Assembly (NCBI RefSeq): GCF_018614035.1
Contig: NZ_JAGGPA010000039.1
Coordinates: forward strand, 102,544-166,543
DNA length: 64,000 nt
Reading direction: 5' to 3'
DNA from: Streptomyces sp. ISL-96
GTDB lineage: Bacteria; Actinomycetota; Actinomycetes; Streptomycetales; Streptomycetaceae
Part shown: positions 8,167-16,327 of the stretch, in pieces
Layout of the letters: the number at the start of each line of letters is the position of its first letter
Numbering within the stretch: position 1 is the first letter of the stretch
Notes under the pieces: generated by a model
Databases searched by the model: none
What the model saw: only the letters and a program-made list of their open reading frames with translations
What the model was told of the DNA's origin: nothing
Made by a program: the position numbers and the translations under genes

Positions 8167-8188
8167 AGCCCGTCCGGCGATTGAGGAC
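8167..8188. repeat. Dispersed intergenic repeat B (tdh-kbl gap)
   Basis: AGCCCGTCCGGCGATTGAGG followed by AC. It is identical over this length to the copy at 5865-5886 and differs by one base from the copy at 49387-49408. It is paired with a nearby inverted partial copy (CTCAAGCGCCGGAGGGGCT, about 8141-8159) that can form a hairpin. Confidence 0.8.
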
Positions 8189-8218
8189 ATGCCCGTAGGG
8201 CGTCCGGGGGGGCAGGGG

Positions 8219-9247
8219 CTAGCTGGTCCAGTCGAGGATGATCTTGCCGCTGCGTGCCGTCGCCGCCTCGTCGAACGCGGCGTCGAAGTCCTGGTGCGCG
8301 TAGCGGCCCGTGATGACCGGGCTGAGGTCAAGACCGCCCTCCAGCAGCACCGTCATCGCGTACCACGTCTCGTACATCTCACGGCCGTAGATCCCCTTGA
8401 CGGTGATCATCGACGTAACGATCTTCGACCAGTCGACGGCGAACTCCTCGGCCGGCAGACCGAGCATGGCGATCCGCCCGCCGTGCGTCATGTTCGCGAC
8501 CATGTCCCGCATCGCCTCCGGGCGGCCCGACATCTCCAGGCCGATGTCGAAGCCCTCCTTGAGGCCCAACTGCCGCTGCGCGTCCGCGATGTCCGAGTGT
8601 GCGACGTTGAGCGCCAGCGTCGCACCCGCCTTCCGGGCGATCTCCAGGCGCGACTCACTCACGTCGGTGATCACGACATTGCGCGCACCGGCGTGCCGGG
8701 CGACCGCCGCCGCCATGATGCCGATCGGGCCCGCGCCCGTGATCAGTACGTCCTCGCCGACCAGCGGGAAGGAGAGCGCGGTGTGCACGGCGTTGCCGAA
8801 CGGGTCGAAGATCGCGGCGATGTCCAGGTCGACCTTCGCGCGGTGCACCCACACATTCGAGGCCGGCAGCGCGACGTACTCCGCGAAGGCGCCGTTACGC
8901 CCGACACCGAGCCCGATCGTGGAGCGGCACAGGTGCCGGCGTCCCGCGAGGCAGTTGCGGCACTTCCCGCAGACCAGATGGCCTTCGCCGCTCACCAGGT
9001 CCCCGACCGCGATGTCCGCGACGTCGGCGCCGACCGCCGCGACCTCGCCCACGAACTCGTGGCCGAGGACGAGCGGCGTGGAGACGGCCTGCTGGGCCCA
9101 GCCGTCCCAGGACCTGATGTGCAGGTCCGTGCCGCAGATGCCGGTACGGAGCACCTTGATCAGCACATCACCGGGGCCCGTATCCGGCTCCGGCACATCC
9201 ATCAGCCACAGCCCGGGCTCGGCGTACTGCTTGACAAGTGCCTTCAT
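8219..9247 (-). CDS. tdh: L-threonine 3-dehydrogenase
   Basis: A 342-residue zinc-dependent MDR dehydrogenase that oxidises threonine to 2-amino-3-ketobutyrate with NAD+. Catalytic zinc ligands are in GICGTDLHI and GHEFVGEV. The structural zinc site is the Cys cluster CGKCRNCLAGRRHLC. The Rossmann motif is ITGAGPIGIMAAAVARH, and MVANMTHGGRIAMLGLPAEEF is typical of Tdh. The product is the substrate of Kbl, encoded next in the same direction, so the pair forms the Tdh-Kbl threonine-to-glycine route. The repeat-filled gap before kbl may weaken co-transcription. Confidence 0.95.
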   Translation of the reverse strand: MKALVKQYAEPGLWLMDVPEPDTGPGDVLIKVLRTGICGTDLHIRSWDGWAQQAVSTPLVLGHEFVGEVAAVGADVADIAVGDLVSGEGHLVCGKCRNCLAGRRHLCRSTIGLGVGRNGAFAEYVALPASNVWVHRAKVDLDIAAIFDPFGNAVHTALSFPLVGEDVLITGAGPIGIMAAAVARHAGARNVVITDVSESRLEIARKAGATLALNVAHSDIADAQRQLGLKEGFDIGLEMSGRPEAMRDMVANMTHGGRIAMLGLPAEEFAVDWSKIVTSMITVKGIYGREMYETWYAMTVLLEGGLDLSPVITGRYAHQDFDAAFDEAATARSGKIILDWTS

Positions 9248-9391
9248 GGCTGCGGCTCCAGGCGGGATGCTAGGCGATCAGTGGTGACATGGTGAACGCG
9301 TACCAATCTGTCTCGTCGTCGCCGCGCGGTCCATCGAGGTTTTCTTAACCGGGCCGACAGCGGAGCTTCACGCGGCCCCTACGCTGGCCCG

Positions 9392-10414
9392 ATGACCGAC
9401 CACGACGCCCCCGTACTCCTGCGCACCGATGGGCGCGCCGCGTACCTCACGCTCAATCGCCCCCGGGCCATCAACGCCCTGAACCACCCCATGGTGAACC
9501 GGATCGCCGGCGCCCTCGCCGCCTGGGAGCGCGACCCGGCGGTCGCGACCGTCGTGATCACGGGGGCGGGGGAACGCGGCCTGTGCGCGGGAGGGGACAT
9601 CCGGTCGATCTACGAGGACGCGCGGAGCGGCGGCACCGCCTCGGCGGCGTTCTGGCGCGACGAGTACCGGCTCAACGCGCACATCGCCCGCTTCCCCAAG
9701 CCGTACGTCGCCGTCATGGACGGCATCGTCATGGGCGGCGGCGTCGGGGTCTCCGCCCACGGCAGCGTCCGTGTCGTCACCGAGCGTTCCCGGGTGGCCA
9801 TGCCCGAGACCGGCATCGGATTCGTGCCGGACGTCGGCGGCACCTGGCTGTTGTCGCGGGCGCCGGGAGAGCTCGGTACGCACCTCGCGCTCACCGGGGC
9901 GGCGGTCGGCGCGGCAGACGCGTTGCTGTGCGGGCTCGCGGACCACTTCGTACCGGCGGACCGGCTGCCCGCCCTCCTCGCGGATCTCGCGACGGACGAG
10001 GCGCGGGAGGTGCTGGGGTGGTACGCCCGCCAGGCGCCGGAGGGGGAACTCGACGCGCACCGATCGTGGATCGACCACTGCTACGCGGCCCGCACGGTCG
10101 AGGAGATCGTCGACCGGCTCTTCGACTGCGGCGAACCGGCGGCGAAGGACACCGCCGAAACGATCCTCGCTAAGTCGCCCCTGGCGCTCAAGATCACCCT
10201 GACCGCGATGCGCGCGGCGGCGGAGCTCGGCACGCTGGCAGAGGTCCTGGAGCAGGAGTACCGCGTTTCGTGCGCGGCGCTCTCCTCGCCCGACCTGGTC
10301 GAGGGCATCCGTGCCCAGGTGATCGACAAGGACCGCGCCCCGCGCTGGTCCCCGGCCACCCTCGCGCAGGTGACGGCCGACGACGTGGCGCGCTTCTTCG
10401 GGCCCTCCATTTAA
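9392..10414 (+). CDS. Enoyl-CoA hydratase/isomerase family, 3-hydroxyisobutyryl-CoA hydrolase-like
   Basis: A 340-residue crotonase-fold protein. The oxyanion-hole segments are GERGLCAGGDIRSIYED and VMDGIVMGGGVGVSAHGSVRV, followed by MPETGIGFVPDVGGTWLLSR, which carries the Glu and Asp expected of 3-hydroxyisobutyryl-CoA hydrolases. The extra C-terminal domain (about 220-340), with SPLALKITLTAMR and EQEYRVS, also fits that subfamily and makes it longer than simple hydratases. The likely role is valine catabolism, hydrolysing 3-hydroxyisobutyryl-CoA. No other valine genes are beside it. It is divergent from tdh across 144 bp. Confidence 0.85.
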   Translation: MTDHDAPVLLRTDGRAAYLTLNRPRAINALNHPMVNRIAGALAAWERDPAVATVVITGAGERGLCAGGDIRSIYEDARSGGTASAAFWRDEYRLNAHIARFPKPYVAVMDGIVMGGGVGVSAHGSVRVVTERSRVAMPETGIGFVPDVGGTWLLSRAPGELGTHLALTGAAVGAADALLCGLADHFVPADRLPALLADLATDEAREVLGWYARQAPEGELDAHRSWIDHCYAARTVEEIVDRLFDCGEPAAKDTAETILAKSPLALKITLTAMRAAAELGTLAEVLEQEYRVSCAALSSPDLVEGIRAQVIDKDRAPRWSPATLAQVTADDVARFFGPSI

Positions 10415-10424
10415 TTCGTACGTA

Positions 10425-10450
10425 TGTTTGGGTCGCGGTAGAATCGGCCC
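10425..10450 (+). promoter_or_regulatory. Probable promoter of alkB, leaderless
   Basis: A TAGAAT hexamer at about 10439-10444 fits the actinobacterial -10 consensus and lies only 6 bases before the alkB ATG. Transcription would then begin at or next to the start codon. There is no ribosome-binding site. A clear -35 element is not visible. Confidence 0.4.
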
Positions 10451-11080
10451 ATGGCCGTACACCTCCAGGGCTCGCTCTTCGACCAGGGGGACGAGATCGC
10501 ACTCGGTCCGCTGAGCGGGCTGCGCCGTACGGAACTCGGGCACGGCGCCTGGATCGACGTGCTCCCGCAGTGGGTATCGGGAGCGGACGCGCTCTTCGAC
10601 GTACTGGCGCGCGAGGTCGACTGGCGCGCGGAGGAGCGCGTCATGTACGAGCGCGTGGTGGAGGTGCCGCGGCTGCTGTCGTTCTTCGGCGCGGAGGACC
10701 CGCTGCCGCACCCCAGCCTCGAAGAGGCCCGTACCGCACTGAGCGCGCACTACGCCGCCGAGCTCGGCGAGCCGTTCGTGACGGCGGGGCTGTGCCTCTA
10801 CCGCGACGGGCGCGACAGTGTCGCCTGGCACGGCGACAGGACCGGCCGGGGCAGCAGCGAGGACACCATGGTCGCGATCGTCTCGCTGGGGGCGCCCCGG
10901 CAGCTGGCGCTGAGGCCACGGCACCGCGACTCGGCAACCGTGCACAAGCCACTCGGGCACGGCGACCTCATCGTCATGGGCGGCAGTTGTCAACGCACCT
11001 GGGAACACTCGATTCCCAAGACATCACGCGCCGTCGGGCCGCGCATCAGCGTGCAGTTCCGCCCACAGGGCGTCGGCTGA
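10451..11080 (+). CDS. alkB: AlkB-type alpha-ketoglutarate-dependent DNA repair dioxygenase
   Basis: A 209-residue Fe(II)/2-oxoglutarate dioxygenase that removes methyl groups from alkylated bases such as 1-methyladenine as formaldehyde. The iron ligands fit the H-x-D motif in SVAWHGDRTGR, with the distal His in HKPLGHGDLIVMGGSCQRTWEHS. Arginines of the 2-oxoglutarate pocket are in GPRISVQFRP. VSLGAPRQLALRPR is the usual core strand. It stands alone, apparently with a leaderless promoter. A second alkylation-repair gene, an Ada-AlkA fusion, is 13 kb away. Confidence 0.92.
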   Translation: MAVHLQGSLFDQGDEIALGPLSGLRRTELGHGAWIDVLPQWVSGADALFDVLAREVDWRAEERVMYERVVEVPRLLSFFGAEDPLPHPSLEEARTALSAHYAAELGEPFVTAGLCLYRDGRDSVAWHGDRTGRGSSEDTMVAIVSLGAPRQLALRPRHRDSATVHKPLGHGDLIVMGGSCQRTWEHSIPKTSRAVGPRISVQFRPQGVG

Positions 11081-11163
11081 GCATCTTTTGCGGTGCCCTT
11101 GCCCCGGACGGACAATAAGAGCACGGAACCGTACCCTTCCACCTCTCCCGTCCGGGAGCGCTC

Positions 11164-12936
11164 ATGGACCGAGACGACCTTGAGGCCGCGTTCTACGGGG
11201 AAGGTCCGTTTCCCGTTCCGTGGGCCACCGACTGCCCTGTGCGCTTCGACGCCTGGCTCGCGCTCGCCCAGCCGTCGCCGGACGGACCCGAGCGCCGCGA
11301 GGACCTGATCCTCGCGATCAACGAAGAGCACGGCGTACAGCGGGTCCTCCAGCACTTCAGAGAGCTGCACATGACTGACTGCCAGCCCGTCGCGGCCGGC
11401 AGCTTCGTGGCGGCGCGGCTGACGCTCGGTGAGGTGGTACGGGCGGTGCTTCCCATGACGAACCTCCTCAGCCTCGTCCGCCTCGCGAAGGAACTCGCGG
11501 AACAACCGGAGCCAACAGGCATGGAGGCCGCCCTCCTGGGGCACTACAAGAGCCCGCCGACCAGCGACGTCCACGACAACATCGAACGGCGCGAGGAACG
11601 CAGCCGGCACCTCATGTGGTTCCTCAACCTGCTGCGAAAGGTTATCGCCGCGTCACATCCGGAGCTGAGCCGCACGCCGGCGGACGAACCGGCCCTGACC
11701 GCGGCCATGGCCGACATGCTGGCGGCCGTCGCCCTGGAGTCGTCGGCGGCGCGGCCCGCGGACGCGCCGCCCAGAGGCGTCATCGACCGCAGGCAGCGAC
11801 ACCCGGTCACCTCCGTGACGACGAACCGTCAGGCCACGCCCGCGGTCGTCCGGTCCAGGTCCACGATCAAGGCCGACGCCGCCGAGCAGGTCTTCTCCGT
11901 CGACTGCGGCTCGATCGGCTGGGCCATCGTCGACAGTGGCATCGACGCCCGGCACCCCGCGTTCTACGACTGGGACACGGCCGCGACCCCCGCGCAGCAG
12001 CTGGCCTCACGCGTCAGCCGGGCCTTCAACTTCGTCGGCGTACGGGGAACCCTCTCCGCCGACGCGCTCGAGAACGGCCTCATCGACTGGTCCCGTGCCC
12101 TGTCGTACGTCGAAATGGAGCTCCCCACGCCGCAGAGTCGCGCGGTGCGGGCCGACATGCCGTACACCACCCCGGGCGACCATCACGGCACGCACGTCGC
12201 GGGGATCCTCGGCGCCTGGTGGCCCGACCGTGAATTCCGTGGCATCTGCCCGCGGATCCGGCTCTACGACTTCCGGGTCCTCGACGACACGGGTGAGGGC
12301 GACGAGTTCTCCATCGTTACGGCGCTCCAGGCCGTCCGGCACATCAACGAGCAGGCCGGCCGGTTCGTCATCGCCGGGGTCAACATCAGTCTTTCCGTAC
12401 CGCATGACGTCGCGACCCACTCCACCGGATGGACGCCCGTATGCGTCGAATGCGACCGCCTGGCGCGATCGGGTGTCGTGGTCGTCGCAGCGGCCGGGAA
12501 CGCCGGGTTCAGCGGGGCGATGCGCACGCTGGGCGCCGACTACCGCAGCATCAGCATCTCCGATCCGGGCAACGCGGAGTCCGTCATCACCGTCGGATCG
12601 ACCCATCGCAGCAACCCGCACCGCCACGGCGTCAGTTACTTCTCCAGCCGCGGCCCCACGGGTGACGGCAGACCGAAACCCGACCTCCTGGCGCCGGGGG
12701 AGGACATCGACGGCCCCATTCCCGGAGGGGGCATCTCCGCGATGCACGGCACGAGCCAGGCGGCGGCGCACGTCAGCGGAGCCGCGGCGATGCTGCTGGC
12801 CCGCAACCGGGAGCTCCTGGGGCGGCCCGAGCGAGTGAAGCAAGTCCTGTGCTCGACGGCGACGGACCTCGCCCGCGAGCGGGATTTCCAGGGACACGGC
12901 CTGGTCGATGTCCTTCGAGCGATGCAATCCGTCTGA
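11164..12936 (+). CDS. S8 (subtilisin-like) serine peptidase with unrecognised N-terminal region
   Basis: A 590-residue protein. The C-terminal 340 residues are a complete S8 domain. The catalytic Asp is in IGWAIVDSGIDARHPAF (about 257), the His in GDHHGTHVAGILGAW (about 344), the oxyanion Asn in VVVAAAGNAGFSG (about 445), and the Ser in MHGTSQAAAHVSGAAAMLL (about 531). The first 230 residues are not a recognisable propeptide. They are acidic, largely helical, and begin MDRDDLEAAFYGEGPFP. No signal peptide is present, so it probably acts in the cytoplasm, unlike most subtilisins. It is the first gene of an operon with an MBL-fold hydrolase (29-bp gap) and a patatin-like phospholipase. The set suggests a proteolysis-activated effector module, which is inference. 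Confidence 0.88.
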   Translation: MDRDDLEAAFYGEGPFPVPWATDCPVRFDAWLALAQPSPDGPERREDLILAINEEHGVQRVLQHFRELHMTDCQPVAAGSFVAARLTLGEVVRAVLPMTNLLSLVRLAKELAEQPEPTGMEAALLGHYKSPPTSDVHDNIERREERSRHLMWFLNLLRKVIAASHPELSRTPADEPALTAAMADMLAAVALESSAARPADAPPRGVIDRRQRHPVTSVTTNRQATPAVVRSRSTIKADAAEQVFSVDCGSIGWAIVDSGIDARHPAFYDWDTAATPAQQLASRVSRAFNFVGVRGTLSADALENGLIDWSRALSYVEMELPTPQSRAVRADMPYTTPGDHHGTHVAGILGAWWPDREFRGICPRIRLYDFRVLDDTGEGDEFSIVTALQAVRHINEQAGRFVIAGVNISLSVPHDVATHSTGWTPVCVECDRLARSGVVVVAAAGNAGFSGAMRTLGADYRSISISDPGNAESVITVGSTHRSNPHRHGVSYFSSRGPTGDGRPKPDLLAPGEDIDGPIPGGGISAMHGTSQAAAHVSGAAAMLLARNRELLGRPERVKQVLCSTATDLARERDFQGHGLVDVLRAMQSV

Positions 12937-12965
12937 GGCAGCAGCCTGGAAGGCAGGCCGCCACC

Positions 12966-14057
12966 ATGCTCACCTTCGATTTTCTCGACGCCCGTCACGG
13001 AGACTGCTTCCTCGTACGGTGGGGAACGCAAGAGGGCACGCCCGGCCGGCGCGTCATGCTCGTCGACGGCGGTCCCCCCGGCGTCTACGAGGCGTCGCTG
13101 CGCGACCAGTTGGCGCAACTGACGCCCGACAGCGACGGCACCCCGAGGATCGACGTCGCCTGCCTCTCCCATGTCGACGACGATCACGCCGCCGGGCTGC
13201 TCAGGCTGCTCGCCGAAATGCGCCGGGCACGAAAGGACGAGCTTCCCGAGCCGTTCACCGTCAAGCGGCTCTGGTTCAACTCGGTGGAGGAACTCGTCGA
13301 CCGGCGGGCCCCCGGACTGAGCGCGTCCGTCCAGCCGCTCATCGAAAGCGCGATGACCAACAGTGGCGCCGTGAGAGCGAGTTACGGGCAGGGGCGCGCC
13401 ATCCGGGACGAGGCGACGGCGCTGGGCCTGGCCGGAAACCCGCTGTTCGACGGGCCGCTGACCGAGGGCGCCGAAACGACGCTCGACGACCTCCACGTCA
13501 CCGTCGTCGCCCCCGACGAGGTGGCCCTGGAACAACTGGAGAAGCGCTGGCGAGAGGCGAAGAAGCGCGGCGACCCCGAGGTCATCTCGGCGTCGTACAC
13601 GGACGGCTCGGTGCCGAACCTGTCGAGCATCGTCCTGCTGATCAGGCACGACGGCCGCACCGCGCTGCTCACCGGCGACGCCCGCGGGGACCGCATACTC
13701 ACCGGACTTCGTGACAGCGGCCTGCTCACCGACTCCGAGCCGCTCCACGTCGACCTGCTGAAACTCCCGCACCACGGCAGCGAACGCAATGTGGAACGCG
13801 ACTTCTTCGAGAACGTGCGGGCCGACCACTACGTGGTGTCGGCCGACGGAATCAGGCACCACCATCCCCACGAGGACACCCTGAGATGGCTCGTCGAGTC
13901 CCGCGATGAGGACGATGAGTACGTCATCCACCTGACCAACGACATCGCCTTCGCCACCGACGCGCTCACCGCCCTGGGGAAGAGGCGGAGTTTCGAAGTC
14001 GACGTGCGGCCGGCCACGGATCCCGCGCTCGTCATAGAGGTAGGTGAAGAGTCATGA
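12966..14057 (+). CDS. ComEC/Rec2-like MBL-fold metallohydrolase
   Basis: A 363-residue soluble metallo-beta-lactamase-fold protein starting MLTFDFLDARHGDCFLVRWG. The metal-binding motif is CLSHVDDDHAAGLL (HxDxDH form). It is followed by LLIRHDGRTALLTGDARGD and KLPHHGSERNVERDFFENV plus VSADGIRHHHPHEDTL, the layout of the ComEC C-terminal and related stand-alone hydrolases. Members cleave nucleic-acid phosphodiesters or other small substrates, and the substrate here is unknown. No membrane helices are seen, so it is not a DNA-uptake channel. The start was chosen at 12966, because upstream codons lie in the S8 gene. It overlaps the patatin start by 4 bp (ATGA), giving tight translational coupling. 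Confidence 0.88.
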   Translation: MLTFDFLDARHGDCFLVRWGTQEGTPGRRVMLVDGGPPGVYEASLRDQLAQLTPDSDGTPRIDVACLSHVDDDHAAGLLRLLAEMRRARKDELPEPFTVKRLWFNSVEELVDRRAPGLSASVQPLIESAMTNSGAVRASYGQGRAIRDEATALGLAGNPLFDGPLTEGAETTLDDLHVTVVAPDEVALEQLEKRWREAKKRGDPEVISASYTDGSVPNLSSIVLLIRHDGRTALLTGDARGDRILTGLRDSGLLTDSEPLHVDLLKLPHHGSERNVERDFFENVRADHYVVSADGIRHHHPHEDTLRWLVESRDEDDEYVIHLTNDIAFATDALTALGKRRSFEVDVRPATDPALVIEVGEES

Positions 14058-15291
14058 GCCCGGCCAAGGACCCCTCCCGCGGCACGTGGGTCGTGGACTC
14101 TCCCGCCGTGGGTACGGGTCTGCAGGCGCGGCCGTGCGGCGACACGCTCCGCCCCGCCGAACCGCCCGCCGCGGCGCGGCCGGTCGCGGTCACCCTCTCC
14201 GGAGGCGGCTTCAGGGCCACGCTCTCCGCACTGGGTTTCGTACGCCTGCTGGCCGGCGCCGGGCTGCTGCCCAGCCTGCGGTACGCCTCGTCGGTGTCCG
14301 GAGGCTCGGTCGCCAACGGGTTCCTCGCCACCGCCTGGCCGGGGCTGAGGGAGCGGGGCTTCACGGCGGAGGCGGTCGACGAACTCGTCGTGAATCCCGT
14401 CGTGGAGCGCGTCTCCTCCCGGTCGTTGAAGAGGGCGATCGTCCGGGGCCTGTGGCGGACGCTGGGCCCGACGAACCGCACCGAAGTCCTGGCCAGGCGT
14501 CTGGACGAGTGGTTCTTCGACGGGATCGAGCTGAAGGACCTGGACCCGTGAGTGCGCTGGATCTTCAACGCGGCGAACCTCACCACCGGCGCCCGGTTCA
14601 CCTTCGAACGCGATGTCTTCGGCGACTACACGACCGGACTGGCCCCGACCTCGGCTGCCGGACCGGGGCTGAAGCTGAGTCTCGCCGTGGCGGCCTCGGC
14701 CGCCGTTCCCGGCGCCTTCCCGCCCGTGGTTCTGGACGCCGCCCACTTCCCGTGCGCCACGCACCCGCCCGCCCTGCTGGACGGAGGAACGTACGACAAC
14801 ACAGGCCTGGAGGCCATCGACAGCGAACGCTACCGGCACGCCTTCCTGCTCGTCCTCAACGCCGGAGGCCTCCTGCGGCCCGGCGTGTACGGCCGCATTC
14901 CGGTCATCCGCGACCTCGCCCGCGCGAACTCCCTGCTGTACCGGCAGAGCACCGCGCTGCGGACCCGGGCGATCGTCGAGCGCTTCCAGCGGGACCAACG
15001 TGGCGACGGACAGGGGGAACCGCCGTCACCCGGCGCCCGTCGCGGAGTCCTGGTCGGGCTGGCCACCGACTTCCCGGCGGACGGCTCGGAGCCGCTCGGT
15101 CAGTGGCGCGACGCGTTCGAGGAGCACCGGAGTTTCGACGGCCGGGACCTGGCGCTCGTGCCGACCGGCTCGACCCGGGCCTGTGCCGGGCGCTGGTCTA
15201 CCGGGGCTGGTGGCTGGCGGGCGCCGGGCTCGCCGCCTTCCACCCACAGTTGCTGCCGGACCCGGCATCGCTCGTACCGCCCCCACTGTGA
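14054..15291 (+). pseudogene. Patatin-like phospholipase, interrupted by an in-frame TGA and a frameshift
   Basis: Read through, the locus encodes a roughly 412-residue patatin-like lipase. The first part (14054-14551) has the oxyanion motif TLSGGGFRATLSALGF and the nucleophile elbow SSVSGGSVANGF, and stops at a TGA (14549-14551). The same frame continues without a gap (RWIFNAANLTTGARFTFERD) to the catalytic-Asp motif LLDGGTYDNTGLEA and to about 15165. There the coding continues in the -1 frame as LDPGLCRALVYRGWWLAGAG, with a stop at 15289-15291. The Ser and Asp of the dyad are thus on either side of the stop. A C-to-T change of CGA would explain the TGA and a 1-base loss the shift. Either the gene is dying or the sequence holds errors. 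Confidence 0.8.
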
Positions 15292-15301
15292 CGGCCGTTG
15301 T

Positions 15302-16132
15302 TCAGTCGCGCTCGCGCGCCTCGATGCGGAAGTCGAACGCCGCCGTCCCCGGGTCCAGCGCCGTCGCCCCGCCGTCGACCGTGAGCGTCGCGCCGTTGAC
15401 GTACGACGCGGCGGGCGAGAGCAGCCAGGCGATCGCCTCGGCGACCTCACGCGGTTCGCCGGGGCGCCCCCCGGGCAGCAACCGGGTCGCCTCCTCGTAC
15501 GCCGCTTCGACGGCGCCCTCGCCCCCCTGGCCCTCCCCGAGGCCCGCCTCCTGCGCGAACCGCGCCATCCGCCGGTCGGCCATCTCGGTACGCACCCAGC
15601 TGGGGCACACCGTGTTGGCGCGCAGACCGTGGCGCCCGTAGTCGACGGCGAGGGAACGGCAGAGCTGAAGCAGAGCCGCCTTGGACGTGGCGTACGCGGC
15701 GTTGCCGACGCCGTTGCGCAGCGCGGCCACCGAGGCGACCGCGACGACCGCGCCCCGTGCCTGAAGCAGGTGCGGGAGCGCGGCGCGCAGGAGGAGGAAG
15801 GGGCCGTTGAGATTGGTGCGCATGACGGTCTCCCAGTCCTCGACCGACAGATCGCCCACGGCTCCCGAGCGCCCGATCCCGGCGTTGAGTACGAGCCCGT
15901 CGAGCCGCCCGTACGCGGTGATGGCCGCGTCCACGAGGTCGCGTACGGCGTCCGGGTCGGCGGTGTCGGACGAGTGCGCCAGGGCTCCGGTCTCCTCGGC
16001 GAGGAGCCGCAGCGGCTCCGGCCGGCGTCCGGAGACGACCACGTGGTGCCCGGCCTCACGGAGCAGCCGGGCGGTGGCCGCGCCGATGCCCGTACCCCCG
16101 CCGGTCACGATGACAACTCGCTGATCCGCCAT
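15302..16132 (-). CDS. SDR-family NAD(P)-dependent oxidoreductase
   Basis: A 276-residue classical short-chain dehydrogenase. The cofactor motif is VIVTGGGTGIGAATARLL (TGxxxGIG, residues 8-25), an NAG motif is in LVLNAGIGRSG, the catalytic Ser lies in VAVASVAALRN, and the Tyr-Lys pair is YATSKAALLQ. The C-terminal NGATLTVDGGATAL is also standard. A Glu/Gly-rich insert (GLGEGQGGEGAVEAAYEEAT, about residues 194-213) lengthens the substrate-loop region. The substrate is unknown. It converges on the interrupted patatin gene, with only 10 bp between them. Confidence 0.9.
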   Translation of the reverse strand: MADQRVVIVTGGGTGIGAATARLLREAGHHVVVSGRRPEPLRLLAEETGALAHSSDTADPDAVRDLVDAAITAYGRLDGLVLNAGIGRSGAVGDLSVEDWETVMRTNLNGPFLLLRAALPHLLQARGAVVAVASVAALRNGVGNAAYATSKAALLQLCRSLAVDYGRHGLRANTVCPSWVRTEMADRRMARFAQEAGLGEGQGGEGAVEAAYEEATRLLPGGRPGEPREVAEAIAWLLSPAASYVNGATLTVDGGATALDPGTAAFDFRIEARERD

Positions 16133-16327
16133 GGTCGTTCGGCCCTTCGTCGTCGTCGCGCACGCTCCGCCTGATCATAGGCGGGCGGGCCGCTCCCGTG
16201 CGGATCCGGGCCGCTCCGGCATCCGATGGAGGCATTTCCCGCCGTACGCCCCGTGCCGGCCACCACCCGGCCGTACCGTGAGGACGTCTTCGTCGGAGAT
16301 CTTGCCGCTGGGAGGGTACGCAAGCCC

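Noticed and set aside
10425..10450. RecA-independent (PafBC-type) DNA-damage promoter for alkB
   Set aside because: The -10 TAGAAT fits, but the upstream bases match the damage-promoter motif poorly.
14549..14551. In-frame TGA in the patatin gene as a selenocysteine or programmed readthrough codon
   Set aside because: The position is not a catalytic residue, no SECIS-like structure is evident, and a second lesion lies downstream, so mutation or error is simpler.
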